Positions 44,611-57,162 are shown, counted from the stretch's first letter. The stretch: DNA of 64,000 nt from Ophioderma brevispina (GCA_023653785.1 JAMKCH010057007.1:1-64000); one strand, 5' to 3'. Translations and numbers: made by a program. The notes: generated by a model from the sequence alone, not told the origin.

Positions 44611-46444
44611 TTCAATAGGTCTACATTGCGTCCGCTTAAAATTCAAGACGTCCGAGATTTCCCCCAGGTATTGTGGCCATCCAGAGAGACTGGACGCTTG
44701 GAAAAAGGTTTACCAAAAGCAGACCGGATCACTGAATTGATTATAAAATGGTATAAGTGAAGGGTGATAGAGGATCATAAAAATGCTACCGGACCAGATA
44801 TTTCTTTATTTCCGATATTGTACTTTCATCGGTTGGTTGTAAAGGAAAAATCTGAAATAAAAAATGGGGGTCACTTGATATTGAGCAGTAAGTCGATATC
44901 AAATGATTGACGGTATTTCTAGTAGCTAACAGGAGTTGTGACTTGTGGTGACCCGCGTGCATTATCTGATGACCCGTGCATTATCTGACAGAGCCCAGTG
45001 CATTCGTGAAAAATAATGCACGCTGAAAACAATAGATAATCTAACACGAGAAGTATATTAATGCATAGACAATACGTAGGAGGTTGTGTGTGGCAGCTGT
45101 ACGTCCGTGTACGCGTGAATGGAAGATGTCCGATCAGTAATTCCAATGATTAATCCACTGATTGGACGAAAGTTTATATCGACTGAGGGCGAATTGATAA
45201 CACCAGAGTGCGGTGTCGTCATAGTGGGAGGAGGAATTTTAAAAAATGGGGGGATAATAGGAGGACGGGAGGAAAAGTTGTTCTAAATTCGCGGATGTTG
45301 CTCGTAGCACAGCTTGAATAGGTCTACTGATAAAATATGTGGGGTGCGTCGTTGTTTCTTTGTTTTTCGTTCTTGTTTTGGTGTCTTGAGTCTTTTTTGT
45401 TGTTGAAATTTTAGGGGGTTCGATCGAACCCCTCGAACCCCCCCTGGCTACGGGCCTGCAAGTAACAATCGATGAAACACCAGTTCCTTTCTGTATAATA
45501 ATTACATTTATATTCCTATTAAGACAATAAATTAACAGCGCCAACTATCTATCAGTGTTATCAGTGAAATCGATGTTTTCATTTTAGATTTCAGGCTTCA
45601 ATTATGATGCAGTTTCTGTTGGTTTTGATGAGAGAAGTTAAAGGAATAATGCGTATGCCTGATCGCTTCCTTCTGCAGACATTTGGAAATGCGGTAACGT
45701 TATGATTTTTGATTTTGATAAAAGAACTGTCTTTGGTTTTAAATGTGTGGTCTCATGTCATTGTCCTGAAAATATTTGTAAAGCCTGAAACAAGACATCC
45801 ACTTCAAAAAATAAAAAGATAAATATGTAAGAAATGCACCATAATACATAACATTGAACTATTCATTATCTTCGACATTATATTAATTCACCATATCAGT
45901 TTAGACAAGAAACGCGTGATAGTCTGTAATTACCCTTTAATTAGTATCATTGATTACTTACTGCATTTTAAAATTAATGTATTCCATACAAACTTTGTTA
46001 CCAAGTTCTGAATCACCTTCTACACTTTATCAGCTATATCTACGGAATTGGATTTCAGCAAAAAACTAAGTAGGTTAAAGCTGAAATTAGTCTTTAGTAC
46101 CAAATACCTAATTACTATTATATTACTATCTCACTTTCCAATTGAAAATGTTGTTCTTTGCCAGGGATTTGCTTTATGATTTGGTTACCACAGGAGTATT
46201 TAACATTAAACTACACTGAAAAAGATAAAAATTAGATCTTGACGTACCCAGGCTCGTTAAGCGTTAAGTGTTGTCTAAAAGTAGTTCATTTTTAACACAG
46301 TTAAACAAAAAAGCTCCCCATGACATTACAATTAGATATGATTAATCTTTCCGAAAAGAAAAGAAAAATGTGCAAGTCCCCACAAAGTCCCTCAGCTTTG
46401 AGACTACCCTTCTTCTTTGCTGATGATTCGACGCTTCACATTGA

Positions 46445-46969
46445 TTAAAGTGGCACTGGCACATTTTCACAAAATATGAAATTTCTTCAATTTTCTCTCA
46501 AATGATAGTCTAGGCCATTGGAAGAATAGAGATACATTTTACACATAAAAATAACATACTCAAAAACAGATTGGGACGTTAAGACGTTAAAGACATCCAG
46601 GTAATTTGCAGGCTAACTTTTCCATAACTTTAATCAACAAATGTGTATATTACATGAACATCATATACTCGTACTCATTGATATTAAAACCACAAAGGTC
46701 ACAGACCGGTGAAACCTGGTGCATGCCGTTGGAAACATGCATACGGCGTGCGTTTTCTTGTGTTAAACGCCATTTCCGTCATCTGCTGAATTAATGTCGC
46801 CGGCGACATTAATTATAAATCGTTCTGTTTACCCATAAGGACGCTGATTTGGTCTTAGTCATTTCAGGTGAGGGCTAATGTATATAAAAGCTTTACAACC
46901 ATGCAAAAATATCGATTTTGAACAATCTTGAGGGCGCACTATTTTACAAATGTGCCAGTGTCTCTTTAA
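46445..46969 (+). mobile_element. MITE family 1, copy D (best preserved)
   Basis: 525 bp with inverted ends TTAAAGTGGCACTGGCACAT and its complement GTGCCAGTGTCTCTTTAA. Contains GCATACGGCGTGCG and TGTCGCCGGCGACA sub-palindromes. Used as the reference for the family, which has six copies in the window. Non-coding and non-autonomous. Confidence 0.9.
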
Positions 46970-47580
46970 GAGCACTAGCACAAATGATGGAGTCCTCTGT
47001 GCAGAAAGCCTTCTGTAACATCAGAAATCTCCTAGAGATGGTCGTTAAGGCTAGCACAATCTCCCCCATCTTCAGGATGCTTACAGGCAGCCGTCAGGTC
47101 CTGTGGCTCTGCCCGGGTCAATATAGATGTCAGGCATTTGTGGTATTGTGGATGTGAGAATGTTGTCATGGTATTCAGATTTTCCTGGGTGAAAACAAAT
47201 TGGTAATTAAGGGAATCAGCTTTTTGTGCATTTTCAGAAACAAGCCATATTTTGATTTTAGTTGGTAATACCAAAGAGTCGACTTCATGAACAACGAACT
47301 GAAGCCTACAGGAAGCACAACCCTTCCTGGTGTCACAATCAGCAACACGTCATCATGGGCACAGTACGTCTCAGAAATTGCCAAGAAAAATGGCCAAACA
47401 TTCTAGATCGTGTCAGGAATCTTTTGCCACATCAAGCACACATTGCCATCTACAAGGCTTACATCCGTCCTCTTACGGAACATGCCCCTTCCATCTGGAA
47501 TGTTGTAGGCACCACATAACTGAAGTTACTTGATATATTGCTGAAAAACAAACACTCCGACTCTTTAGGACTGATAGGCC
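46970..47580 (+). pseudogene. LINE reverse-transcriptase remnant, copy 2
   Basis: Reads NELKPTGSTTLPGVTISNT, SSWAQYVSEIAKKNGQ and, after a frame change, RVRNLLPHQAHIAIYKAYIR then PLTEHAPSIWN. This is the typical order LGVTIS...KK...IYKAYIRP..E.ASPVWN of non-LTR (Jockey/CR1-like) reverse transcriptase C-terminal regions. At least one frameshift and one stop break the frame. The palm domain with the catalytic YxDD lies outside the recognisable part. Confidence 0.75.
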
Positions 47581-47670
47581 TAAGCCGGTGTGGCAGGAGA
47601 TATAGTCCTCCGGACTCATAGTCCACCTACAACGAAAACAAATAGGCCACTCGATTCAATTTAATGCAGT
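47580..47670 (+). mobile_element. Palindromic MITE family fragment
   Basis: GAGATATAGTCCTCCGGACT, CATAGTCCACC and GGCCACTCGATTCAATTTA blocks match the 4685-5045 family. It interrupts the LINE remnant. Confidence 0.65.
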
Positions 47671-47790
47671 CTACATTGCGTCCGCTTAAAATTCAAGATG
47701 TACGCAGATTTCCCCCAGGTATTGTGGCCATCCAGAGAGACTGGACGCTTGAATTGTTTACCAAAGAGACTGGATCCTGAATTGTGTAAT

Positions 47791-48778
47791 GGCTATTAAT
47801 TTAAGGCACCTTGATGCCCCATTACTCAACAGAAGTATGCTTTTTACCAAGATCTTTGGACATCATTCAAGCCTCTCTCGTTTATTACTCAAGTTTTACT
47901 CTTTCCATCCTCATTATTTCAAAAGCATATCACGAATAAGTGATTGTGTTATCGACATCATGTATCTTCTAAATCACCAGAGTATCTCGCGAGCCTGCAA
48001 CAGATACACCTTGAATCAACTGCCGCACTCTTTTTTAACTATCTTAAAAGGGCCCGATGGGGGCATCAAAAGATGAAAAACGACCCAATACTTGGCAATA
48101 GTCACAAAGCACAAAAAGAAGCAAAACGCCATACAACGAACAATAAATAGAACAACGCAAACAACCATGATTTATCAAGTCGTCTTCAGTAGGGAGGGTT
48201 ATGGAGTGCGTAATCGTGGGAACCAATCAACGGGATGTAGTCATGTTTATCATTTAGTAGACATGAATGGGGAATGCTGATTGGTTAATCAGAGTAATTT
48301 TTCATTACTCACTGGATATGAGCCCGTATTACGTAATGCTTACACCAAGTATCAAGTCCCTACTTTACATGCATTAAAATATATAGATGTAATGATCTTG
48401 CGCATCTGTGGAAGAGACTGTTTTGGTCAAGCCTCCTCTGAAGAGCACAATCCAAAATGGCCTTTTTTGTTCCACACATTGGTGTGACTGCTGCTGGCAA
48501 TCTCAAACAAAATATTTCTACTTGACACATTTTTCTTATGTTCTTCATGTACAAAAACATTTTTAAAGTTCCACTGTATGTTTTAGAGGACTAGTGACCA
48601 ATGTGATGTCTGTCAAAGATGTAAGTTAGGGCTTTTCCTCTAGCCTACTACAGTGGCACACTGCATGGCTGCAGACTTGTAAACTGTAAAATGTAAACTG
48701 GTTAGTTATTGTGAAAAAGGACGGGTATTTTGTTACTCAACATCTGGCTATAACAATGGCTCCGCATACCGGGCCCAT
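47791..48778. other. Non-coding or decayed LINE flank
   Basis: Open frames of 60-95 codons on both strands lack recognisable motifs. It may be the decayed 3' part of the LINE above. No gene could be supported. Confidence 0.3.
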
Positions 48779-49133
48779 TGTAATATCTTTAGTTAATGGT
48801 TTGCTGAAGTCTATACATATCCATTGGTCACTGATATTATGAAAGAGAAATTGGTGTGACATTTTATTCATTTTTAAGAAAATGTGCAAGTTTTATTTGG
48901 GGCAATAGACGGTTATGTCATGTTAATAATTTATCAATAATTTTACACCGGATTTTGTCTTATCCCTTTGAATGGACTACCGAATTTGTTATGCAGCTTG
49001 TTATCTGGTCTACGTCCCATAGTCTAATAGCAGGACTTCGATGACTGAGTTTATGTTGCTGTGCAGTTAGTTCCAACTTGTTGATTTGTACTTCGTAGGC
49101 CTCTGTAGAGACAAGCCTTATCTACTACTGTCT
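48779..49133 (+). repeat. ~350-bp direct repeat, copy 1
   Basis: Nearly identical to 49487-49832, from TAATATCTTTAGTTAATGG to GACAAGCCTTATCTACTA. Differences are a few substitutions and one- to two-base indels. Confidence 0.9.
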
Positions 49134-49486
49134 GTTCAATTAACTTGGATGTCTGGTTTTTATTAATTATTTCAAAAAATACGCATGTTCGAAATAAATC
49201 ACGAAAAGAAAGTTGTTGGGTATCTTTGGACCTAAGACGTTTTTTACATGACAAAAGGAATGGCGCGTTTGAAACCTTCAAATACAATACAATACAAACG
49301 GCATTTGATATAGCGCCTTCTCAAAACAAGGTCAAAGCGCTTTACAAAATAGAGAGTAATTACTATTTAGCCTAAAACATGGTTCATCTTTTACAATACC
49401 TGTTGTATTACTATGAGATAAGTACTTAACATCAAACTATAAAATAAAAGAAAACAGCTGCATAAAAAAAAAAAAAAAAAAAAAAG
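49134..49486 (+). mobile_element. Segment ending in poly-A between two direct repeats
   Basis: About 350 bp that finishes with AATAAAAGAAAACAGC and a run of about 22 A (49466-49487). It contains a GATATAGCGCC...CAAAGCGCTTTAC block at 49310-49345, an inverted match to the SINE tail at 17805-17870. The A-run implies retroposition of this or an attached sequence on the + strand. Confidence 0.55.
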
Positions 49487-49832
49487 TAATATCTTTAGTT
49501 AATGGTTTGCTGAAGTCTATACATATCCATTGGTCACTGATATTATGAAAGAGAAATTGGTGTGACATTTTATTCATTTTTAAGAAAAATGTGCAAGTTT
49601 TATTTGGGGCAATAGACGGTTATGTCAGTTAATAATTAATCAAATTTACACCGGATTTTGTCTTATCCCTTTGCATGGACCACGGAATTTGTTATGCAGC
49701 TTGTATTTCTGGTCTAAGTCCCATCGTCTCATAGCAGGACTTCGATGACTGAGGTTATGTTGCTGTGCAGTTAGTTCCAACTTGTGATTTGTACGTCGTA
49801 GGCCTTGTAGAGACAAGCCTTATCTACTAGGC
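49487..49832 (+). repeat. ~350-bp direct repeat, copy 2
   Basis: Second copy of 48779-49133, starting immediately after the A run. Confidence 0.9.
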
Positions 49833-50055
49833 CTACTGTCACTCTTCTGATCGATTCTGTGGATGTGTTAATCCAGATTTAAAAAAGATTTAATAATTCG
49901 ACTTAGGCTTCTACTTAAAATATTCACGTCTACTAATGCTAAATCGTTACCCCCTGTTGTTCTCACGCATACACGCAACAAACAGGGGATAACTATAGTA
50001 TTCAATACGGAATAAAAGCGTTATCTCGTGTGTAGCATGCATCCAAGCGGCATCT

Positions 50056-50991
50056 AAAGGTGCTTGTTCCGATTTATGTGTATTGTGTTCTCTACTTGAT
50101 AAGAGCCTGGCACTTGCACCATACACCCATTCAAGTACCGTGGGAAACAAACTTTGCGGTGTGATGGTAGACGCAATAATGCAAGTTGCAAGCCTATTCA
50201 ATAGTGTGATAATAGGATGGTTAACAGTTAGTCGGCAGGTCACCCAGTACTATTGTTCACACTAAAATTGTTGGACAGGGTCAATTTTAAATGGGCTTTC
50301 ACAAATACCATAGGCAAACGACCTTGCTATTGTCCACATTCCCTGCAACGTCGCAGTTCAAATCGATGAAGCTGGCCCACGTTATAGCAGATGCGAATTC
50401 AATTCCTTGATGCCAGTATATGTAAGGTTTTACATTTTCAGTGGTCTTCGCTTTCTCAAAAGAAGATGAGTAAACACGTCACAGACTTTTTGTAGCAACA
50501 ATTCAATTAATGATTTGGGATGCTTTAAACTTTTGTGGGATTTCTAGAATCAGAGACCACGCTTTTCAAAAACTTTAAAATTCGTGCTTTTAATCGTTTT
50601 TTTAACCCCAAACACCACTTCAAGTCATTTTACATAACTGATATGTAGTTGACATTCCGCAACAATAAGACATGATTTTATAATGAATTCAGGTATTTTG
50701 GACCTAAAATCAGGACATTTTCTAGAGCGTTTTCGACCAGATATTGAGGTCACAGCGATTGTATTGTCTTCTTGTGACAAGAAAATAACGCATGTTGGCG
50801 TGACTCCTAATTGACTGGTTAACCACTAAAACGGCGGTTTTTTGTTGATATCTTGGGAATGAATGGATTTGAGGCTCATCAAATTTCAGGACGACAATGA
50901 GAAAAATACGGCCTTTCAGTTGAATATCAAAAGCGGATTACTACTTCCGGTAAATCAGCGGGGTCCCAAAGACGATCGGAACACGCACCTT
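50056..50991 (+). mobile_element. MITE with AAGGTG...TGTTCCGAT ends, copy 2, with ~590-bp insertion
   Basis: Ends AAGGTGCTTGTTCCGAT and ATCGGAACACGCACCTT are excellent inverted repeats. The interior matches copy 1 (6964-7292) up to GGATGGTTAAC (50227) and again from CTGGTTAACCACTAAAACGG (50818). The roughly 590 bp between is an insertion flanked by GGTTAAC on both sides, which may be its target duplication. The insert has no recognised coding sequence. Confidence 0.8.
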
Positions 50992-51464
50992 AATTCTATT
51001 ATAGATGATTTTTTGAGTCTCTGTCAGTTAATTGAAAGTTTTGGGGCGTGTCGATGATTTTCTTGTCATGAGAGGTGTGCTTTATCCCAATTAATACAAT
51101 AGAAATCGATGTGACGATACCGATCAGATTAAGGCCATAATTAAAAAAATATCCTTTCTCACGATGAAAATAATGCAAGGCAAAATGGCCTGAATAAATT
51201 CCAAACACCAAACTGAATAAACTATGGAGCATACAAAACATAAGAAAATTATACAAATAATTATTACTCACCAAGGATTTTACGTAAATAATGTTGATAT
51301 CTTGGTCCATCATCTATAGTAGATTCACCCATAGTGTCACCTCTAGTACTTTAACGAAGGTATGGGCATTGAATGAGGGGCATGTGCAGTGCGTGGAAAA
51401 TTAAATCGAGATTAAATTCCACGCTAAGTCTAATGAAAACATGTATCGAGAGCCAGACAGAAAC

Positions 51465-52013
51465 TCAATGGCACACTTTAAAAATAGTGCGCCCTCAAAT
51501 TTTTCAAAATCGATATTATTTTTTTTCACTATTTGCTGTTTTTATAAATATATACAAAAGAACTCACCCGAAATGATTACGACCAAATAGCTTCCTTATG
51601 GGAACAGAACGATTTTATCATTTAACGTAGCCGGGCGACGTTAAATTACAGCAGACGACGAAAATGGCGTTTAACACAATAACACGCACGCCGTATGGCA
51701 TGTTTCCCACGCTATGCACCACTGTTTGATCGGTCTATAACCTTGTGAGTTACGAGTCAAAAATATTCATGTAATATTACACATTTCTTGATTAAAGTTA
51801 TGAAAACCTTAACAAGTTGGCCTACAAAAAATGTTGTTTTTTACTGGATGCTTATCATCATACAATGTCCTTATTCTGTTTGTGGGGTATCGTATTTATT
51901 TTTAGTGTAAGATATATATCTGTTTTCCAATGGCCTAGACTATCATTTGAGAGCAAATTGAAGAAAAAAACTTTTTTTGGTTTATTTGGTGAAAATGTGC
52001 CAGTGCGCTTTAA
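51465..52013 (-). mobile_element. MITE family 1, copy E
   Basis: Reverse-oriented copy: GCACACTTTAAAAATAGTGC GCCCTC at the left, AAAATGTGCCAGTGCGCTTTAA at the right, with the GCATGTTTCCCACG and CCTAGACTATCATTTGAG interior blocks. Confidence 0.85.
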
Positions 52014-53554
52014 TGAAAGCATTCAAGTCAACGTAGCGCATTTGCCGCTACAAAAACAAGCTCTCAAAACTTTCTGACTAATCGCATTTGCTTCAGTGGT
52101 ATTCAATGTTACTGACTTTTGAGCGCCCGTGTTTTTGGAGACAAAGAACACACTCTTTGAAAATGATGGCAATTACGAAAAGCCGCCAGATTACTTAATT
52201 CCTCAATGAACCAGGTGATCGGGCACATGTTTTCTTTTTCTGGCCACTATCCCAACTAATCGACGCTGTCCAAAACTTTTCCTCTGGTGACACGATGGGT
52301 TGATCTAGTATAAGTACCGAGAGTTTAGTCACAATCATATAGCGAAACTACAATCTTTACGTGGCCTAATCCCCCTCAGGTTCAACCGTCTGATGCCTGA
52401 CACTTTATCCGTCTTTGAATTACTTCAAACAAGGAATCTATAGGTATCTCAGACTCTACGACACCCTATCATTGAATCTGGTATGATTCCTTTACTTTCG
52501 ATCAAAAAGTTCATCAAAATTGGATTAAAGCATCTTATTCTGTGTAACACAAGTTGAGCATTCAGCTGTTAATGCCGGCCTTTTATTTCTTGATCTATAC
52601 ACATCCCTACCAAATGAATTTTGACATAAATCACAAGTCACGAACTATACCAAATTTCAAACTTGGTGGCTTGAAAAGGCCGCCGCCGCGAAATTACTAT
52701 TTATAAGATATTGACTTACTTTAGCTTGTCTAGCCTGTTTCAAGGCAGCCTTAGAGATTTCCAAATATAGGGCCTAATTTTGTGTAAAATTTAAAAATAG
52801 TTTACTAAATTAAAAGAGCTACCACGGCTAAACTCCCCAAAGTTTATCGGGCTTAGTTCGTTGTTACCTTTGATTGTTATGCTACTGCTAGCTTTCAAAG
52901 CTGAGAAAGGAAGGACGAATAAAAAAGCATACTATTTACAAAATTAGATGTCTAGTGGTGAGATATAGCTGACTTTTACTGCATTAACCTAAAATTCCAG
53001 TGCTAAAAAGCGACCGAGATGCACGTCGCCCTGCATCACAGCGAAGAATTTCCAGGCAGTGGCATCAGAAGATCATTGTAGCTTTAAGTATAATTATTGT
53101 ATTGCCTTTTTAAAAACGTGACATTTTGCCTGACTTTCAGCAAACGTCCTTCGTATTTAGACATATTTTGGATCCAGAATGGTGAAGTGATCAAGATCTA
53201 TAAGCACACTTTTGGAGGCATTGTGGTTATAACGTTCTATTTCCTAGGCGGCGCATTAATTTGATGGGAATGCTAAGAGTAAGTATTGTTAACTTAAACA
53301 CTTCTACAGATCATGAATTTATATCAGTCGACTAATAACATTAAGTAACGATGGAACCCCATCTAAAAAAACCCGACGTCCTATTAAATTGGTCCATGGG
53401 CATCATTTTATTATAACTTCTCATGCGGTTTTCCTGAGGCTCGTTTGGCCCAGGATTTCAGTTTTGCCTACAGATACATGGCTCTTCTAACCTCTTATCT
53501 CTCTTAACCTCCTCAGATAGCGCAGCTATATGTCATTTGGCTTGAACATGACCT
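52014..53554 (+). other. Unassigned; unrecognised open reading at 52309-52555
   Basis: One + frame reads KYREFSHNHIAKLQSLRG, LIPLRFNRLMPDTLSVFELL, then after one stop VSQTLRHPIIESGMIPLLSI and KKFIKIGLKHLIL. About 80 codons with a single stop and protein-like composition suggest old coding sequence, but no family is recognised and no splice sites were assigned. The rest shows nothing. Confidence 0.25.
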
Positions 53555-53790
53555 ACGCCCCATCAATCACCGTGAGAAACAAACTTGCGGTTTTTGATAG
53601 ACGCAATAATGCACAGTGCAAAGCCCTATTCAACACTGTGCTAATATATTGATGGTTAACCATAATTCGTCGTTTTTTTGTTTATATCTTGGAGATGAAA
53701 TGGATTTGAGGGCTTCACATTTCAGGACGACAAGAGAAAAATACGTAACCAATGCCTTTTCTCTGAATATCAAAATCGATACCAGATACC
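53555..53790 (+). mobile_element. MITE with AAGGTG...TGTTCCGAT ends, copy 3 (truncated)
   Basis: Shares CGTGAGAAACAAACTTGCGG, AGACGCAATAATGCA, TGATGGTTAACCA and GGATTTGAGGGCT blocks with copies 1 and 2. Both ends are missing. Confidence 0.75.
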
Positions 53791-54467
53791 AGATGGCGCC
53801 AAGGTACCATGGCCCTTGCCCTACCAGCTACGACACGGTCCCAGTGTGTTCAAACACTGTCCCTATTAACTTTTCATCCCGTTTTAGGTGTTAGGATGGC
53901 ATGTAAGGGGGGTTTCTCGTTGTCCCCCAGTAACTTTTGCACTTTCGGCATCTTGTGTTTGTAATGAGGGTACAAAATTCCCTGTAGGATTGTATGGGGA
54001 TGGGGACATTAATAACCCCTCCCTATTTAAGGGACTATCGCCTAGCACAAATATGAAAAGCATATTGAATCATATCATTAAATATTTTTTTTAAATATTG
54101 TACAAAACAATCTGGATTGCAAACGTTGACCTTTCTTGAATAAACAAATGACCTTTAGCCAATTTCCCTGATATATTCTTGGAAGGGAAGCACCACACGC
54201 ATGTGACCAATTGACTTTAACTACATGTTCCCCAAGCAATAATTATGAGCTAAATTTCAATAGATTAAGAGCAGTTTCACACATATGACCCCAAAAACAT
54301 TAACTTTCCCCTCTTCCTGGGTCCCCACGCAGCAAACTTTGGTCTCCGGCCAGACATTCATATGTGCAAAGTTAATATTGGTCTCTGAATTTTCCCGTAT
54401 TCAGCTTTTGGTATCTCGTTTCGTTTGATCAAAACCTTCTGGGCTGCCGGCTATAGTGAGTTCGTTA
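53791..54467. other. Non-coding, nothing recognised
   Basis: No feature supported. A few TGACCTT phrases occur near 54127-54160. Confidence 0.4.
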
Positions 54468-54612
54468 ATTCAGGCACTGCTGTTCTACAATACAAGCCAC
54501 AACATTTCATATCCCGATTGACCTCCATGTCCCATCCGCAGCCTCCTTGAATTTTATTGTGCTATGATGGGTCACGGAGGTCAACCGGGATATGAACAAC
54601 AATAGTGCCTGA
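54468..54612. repeat. Short foldback element (~145 bp)
   Basis: Outer arms TTCAGGCACTGCTGTT / AACAATAGTGCCTGAA and inner arms TTCATATCCCGATTGACCTC / GAGGTCAACCGGGATATGAA pair with few mismatches. No coding capacity. Probably a small palindromic MITE. Confidence 0.75.
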
Positions 54613-56639
54613 AATATCGAACCAAGTATTAAAGGTGGCCAACGAGAGGGATTTCACACATCAGGTGTCTCCTAAAAAAATTGAAAAATTTTCAATAATA
54701 AAATAATTTTGCCCTGATGTAAAGCTTTCCCTAAAAAATATCCCCATCTGAAAGGATTTAGCTGAGAAATGTTTCTTTGGTACAAAAATTGTGCAATTTC
54801 CTAATTTCGTACAGGAGCAATACGAAATTCAGCCGATGGTCTTAAACATTGAAATATAAGCAAATCAAAATCCCCTTTTTTTCTCTCTTTTAATGAATTT
54901 CTATGATAACTACCGGTAAAGGAAATCTATGAGTGCCTAATCTATTTGAAATTACTATTCTGGCACAATTATTGGGATGCCTCAAAATCTCTCGTTGCAC
55001 CTTTAACCAACCAGCTTTTTGGATGCCTTTTGGGATCCTTTAACACATTTCAGATGTTGACAGTGAAAAAAGTGAGTGCTCTTGAAATAATCCAAGATTG
55101 CCGCAATATGGCCGCCAAAATGGTCAAATTTAAAAATGTCATATATCAGCCTATGAATTGGATAAATGAAATCATGAAATACGGTATACGGCTATTTATC
55201 TTATGTCACTCTTCATTTGGGCAATTTCAGTTTACTACTATGCATCAAATTAATATGGCGTCCAATGGTGGATGCCAAATGAAAAATTGATGAAAAAGTT
55301 CATAATACTTGTTCCCAAAATAAGCATAATCTCGCAAAAGAAACCACAAATAATTGTGTTAGGACAATCAAAAACCCTGTTATGGCTATGCAATGTTTCT
55401 GGATTCAATCCAAGATGGCAAGCCAAATCATCCAAAATGGCCCGACAAAATTAGAAAATTGTAATAAAATCAGAATCATAAATATAGTAAAGAAACCAAC
55501 CACAAGAAACTGATCAAAGCCCATTGTGAAGTTATGCCAAGCATGTTTTGTAATATCCCTTGCTTCAACTCCAGTATGGCCGCCTTCAAAGCTCTTTTAA
55601 ATCTATGAATTGCCACATATCTGTATCGATTTAGTAATACAATGTCAACTTTATGAATAAATAGGATTATATAATGAAAGTAATAGAATATATGGCTTTG
55701 AACATTAGATACTCATTTCAATCGCAATTTCTGTTTTGCTAACATGCTTAAAGTTTAACATTGGGCTAAGTATCGTTTTCTTTTTATAATGTTTTGGTTA
55801 GGACTGGCCCGACATTTTCCATTGGTCATGAGGAGTATAAGGCTGGTATTTTAATAAAGCACCGGGTACTTATTTAGCGGCTGTCACTACAGAGGTAGGA
55901 TCGTTTTCATTATTTACATGCCACAGAGATATGGACGCACTAGGCCGGTATATTAATTAGTGTATAAGGACATATAAATATTGAAGGATTGTGAAAATGA
56001 TCAGGATTGCGGCTGTTTCTTATTAGGGGGAACGTTAGTACGTTTTACTTTTATCCTCCTGCTGCTTTAGCATAAGGGGATTTTGTCATAGCAAACTCTG
56101 TCCGTCGTCTGGCGTCCTCTCCGTCTGTCTCTCATGTCTGTCTCAGACCCCTGTCCCAATCTAGATAACACTTTCGACCACAGACCTTAGTATCTTCTAC
56201 TACTACTACTTGCCTATACAGACAGGTCTGTGGTCAGGTCATTGTATTTCAGATTTTCCGTCCTCTATTTCACTGTTACTTTCATAGCGGGTGAATGGAA
56301 CGATCACTAACGGGTTGATCACTCATGCACTCTTCACAATAAGTAAAACTTCAGAGACATTATTTTTCCTCCAAGCCTTCTCCTTTATTTTGGCCTTTTG
56401 TATTCCTCCAATGTGTTAGGTCAAGAGCTGTCAAGATTTAGGCCCTATCTCAACATAGCTATATTAAGCCGGCCAGGTGAACATTTACTACCAATGTGCG
56501 AGCACGCACTCCAAAACCCCCTCAGGGCGGTCCTCTTGGGACGAATTGGGAAAATCGTGACTTAATTATCAACATTTTGATGGGAAATCAGTCGTTTTGG
56601 GGCGCTAACCTCCGATCGGGACGGGCCGAGATCTCCCGG
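54613..56639. other. Mostly featureless; CCAAGATGGC-type motifs
   Basis: Between 55085 and 55585 several (C)CAAGAT(G/T)GC and ATGGCCGCC phrases occur. At 56176-56187 and 56224-56235 a perfect 12-bp inverted repeat GACCACAGACCT / AGGTCTGTGGTC flanks a CTA-type run. No gene was recognised; open frames up to 114 codons lack domains. Confidence 0.35.
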
Positions 56640-57162
56640 ACCCGGGCTGACTTCCCCCTGAACACACGCTTGTTTCATTGCCCCTCAGAACTGCTGCCAA
56701 CGCCACTGGGTCACGTGTTCTGCATGGGTACCTTCTCTAAGGGGCTGCGCCGTAGATGGACCACCAGCACCATAGATGGATTCTTACCTACGCCCTTAGT
56801 AAACATGTTGTAAGGGGGGGGGGGTCCATTTAGATGATGACGCATATGTTAGGCTGTTACCACATGTCAACAAATTTCCTACTTTTTTTTAAATTTACTC
56901 TCGCTATCCAACGACAATTTTGAAATCTTTCACGCAAGACCTTTACTTTTTAGAAAAATGTTGACAACTGTCACCCAAGACCCTTTTTTAACAATTTAAC
57001 AAATTTGTGTGCAATTTGGCTGCCCTTACCCAAGAAAACCCTGCTTTGACACTGTTTTCTATCACCGAATGTTTCCTATCGCTTTGAAAACACCAGCCCG
57101 AAACCCGTGGCATATCACGTTCATACCGATGTTCCCCCCGATAGGATGTATATTCAATTTTT
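56640..57162 (+). repeat. Dispersed repeat C, copy 2
   Basis: Same orientation match to 5065-5535, with GACGCATATGTTAGGCTGTT and the CAAGACC/TTTCAC phrases. It ends exactly where a MITE begins. Confidence 0.65.

Larger units (their letters stand above)
41773..44755 (+). repeat. Segmental duplication unit 1
   Basis: Aligns directly with 44882-47790. It includes the last 600 bp of the 3.75-kb TIR element, about 1 kb of unique-looking sequence, a MITE family 1 copy and a LINE remnant. Differences from unit 2 are mostly single-base insertions and deletions, often in homopolymers, with few substitutions. Confidence 0.9.
44882..47790 (+). repeat. Segmental duplication unit 2
   Basis: Direct copy of 41773-44755, separated from it by about 126 bp. 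It contains a second right end of the TIR element (CTGGCTACGGGCCTG followed by CAAGT near 45450-45465) without a second left end, so the duplicated block was taken from within that element outward. Confidence 0.9.
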
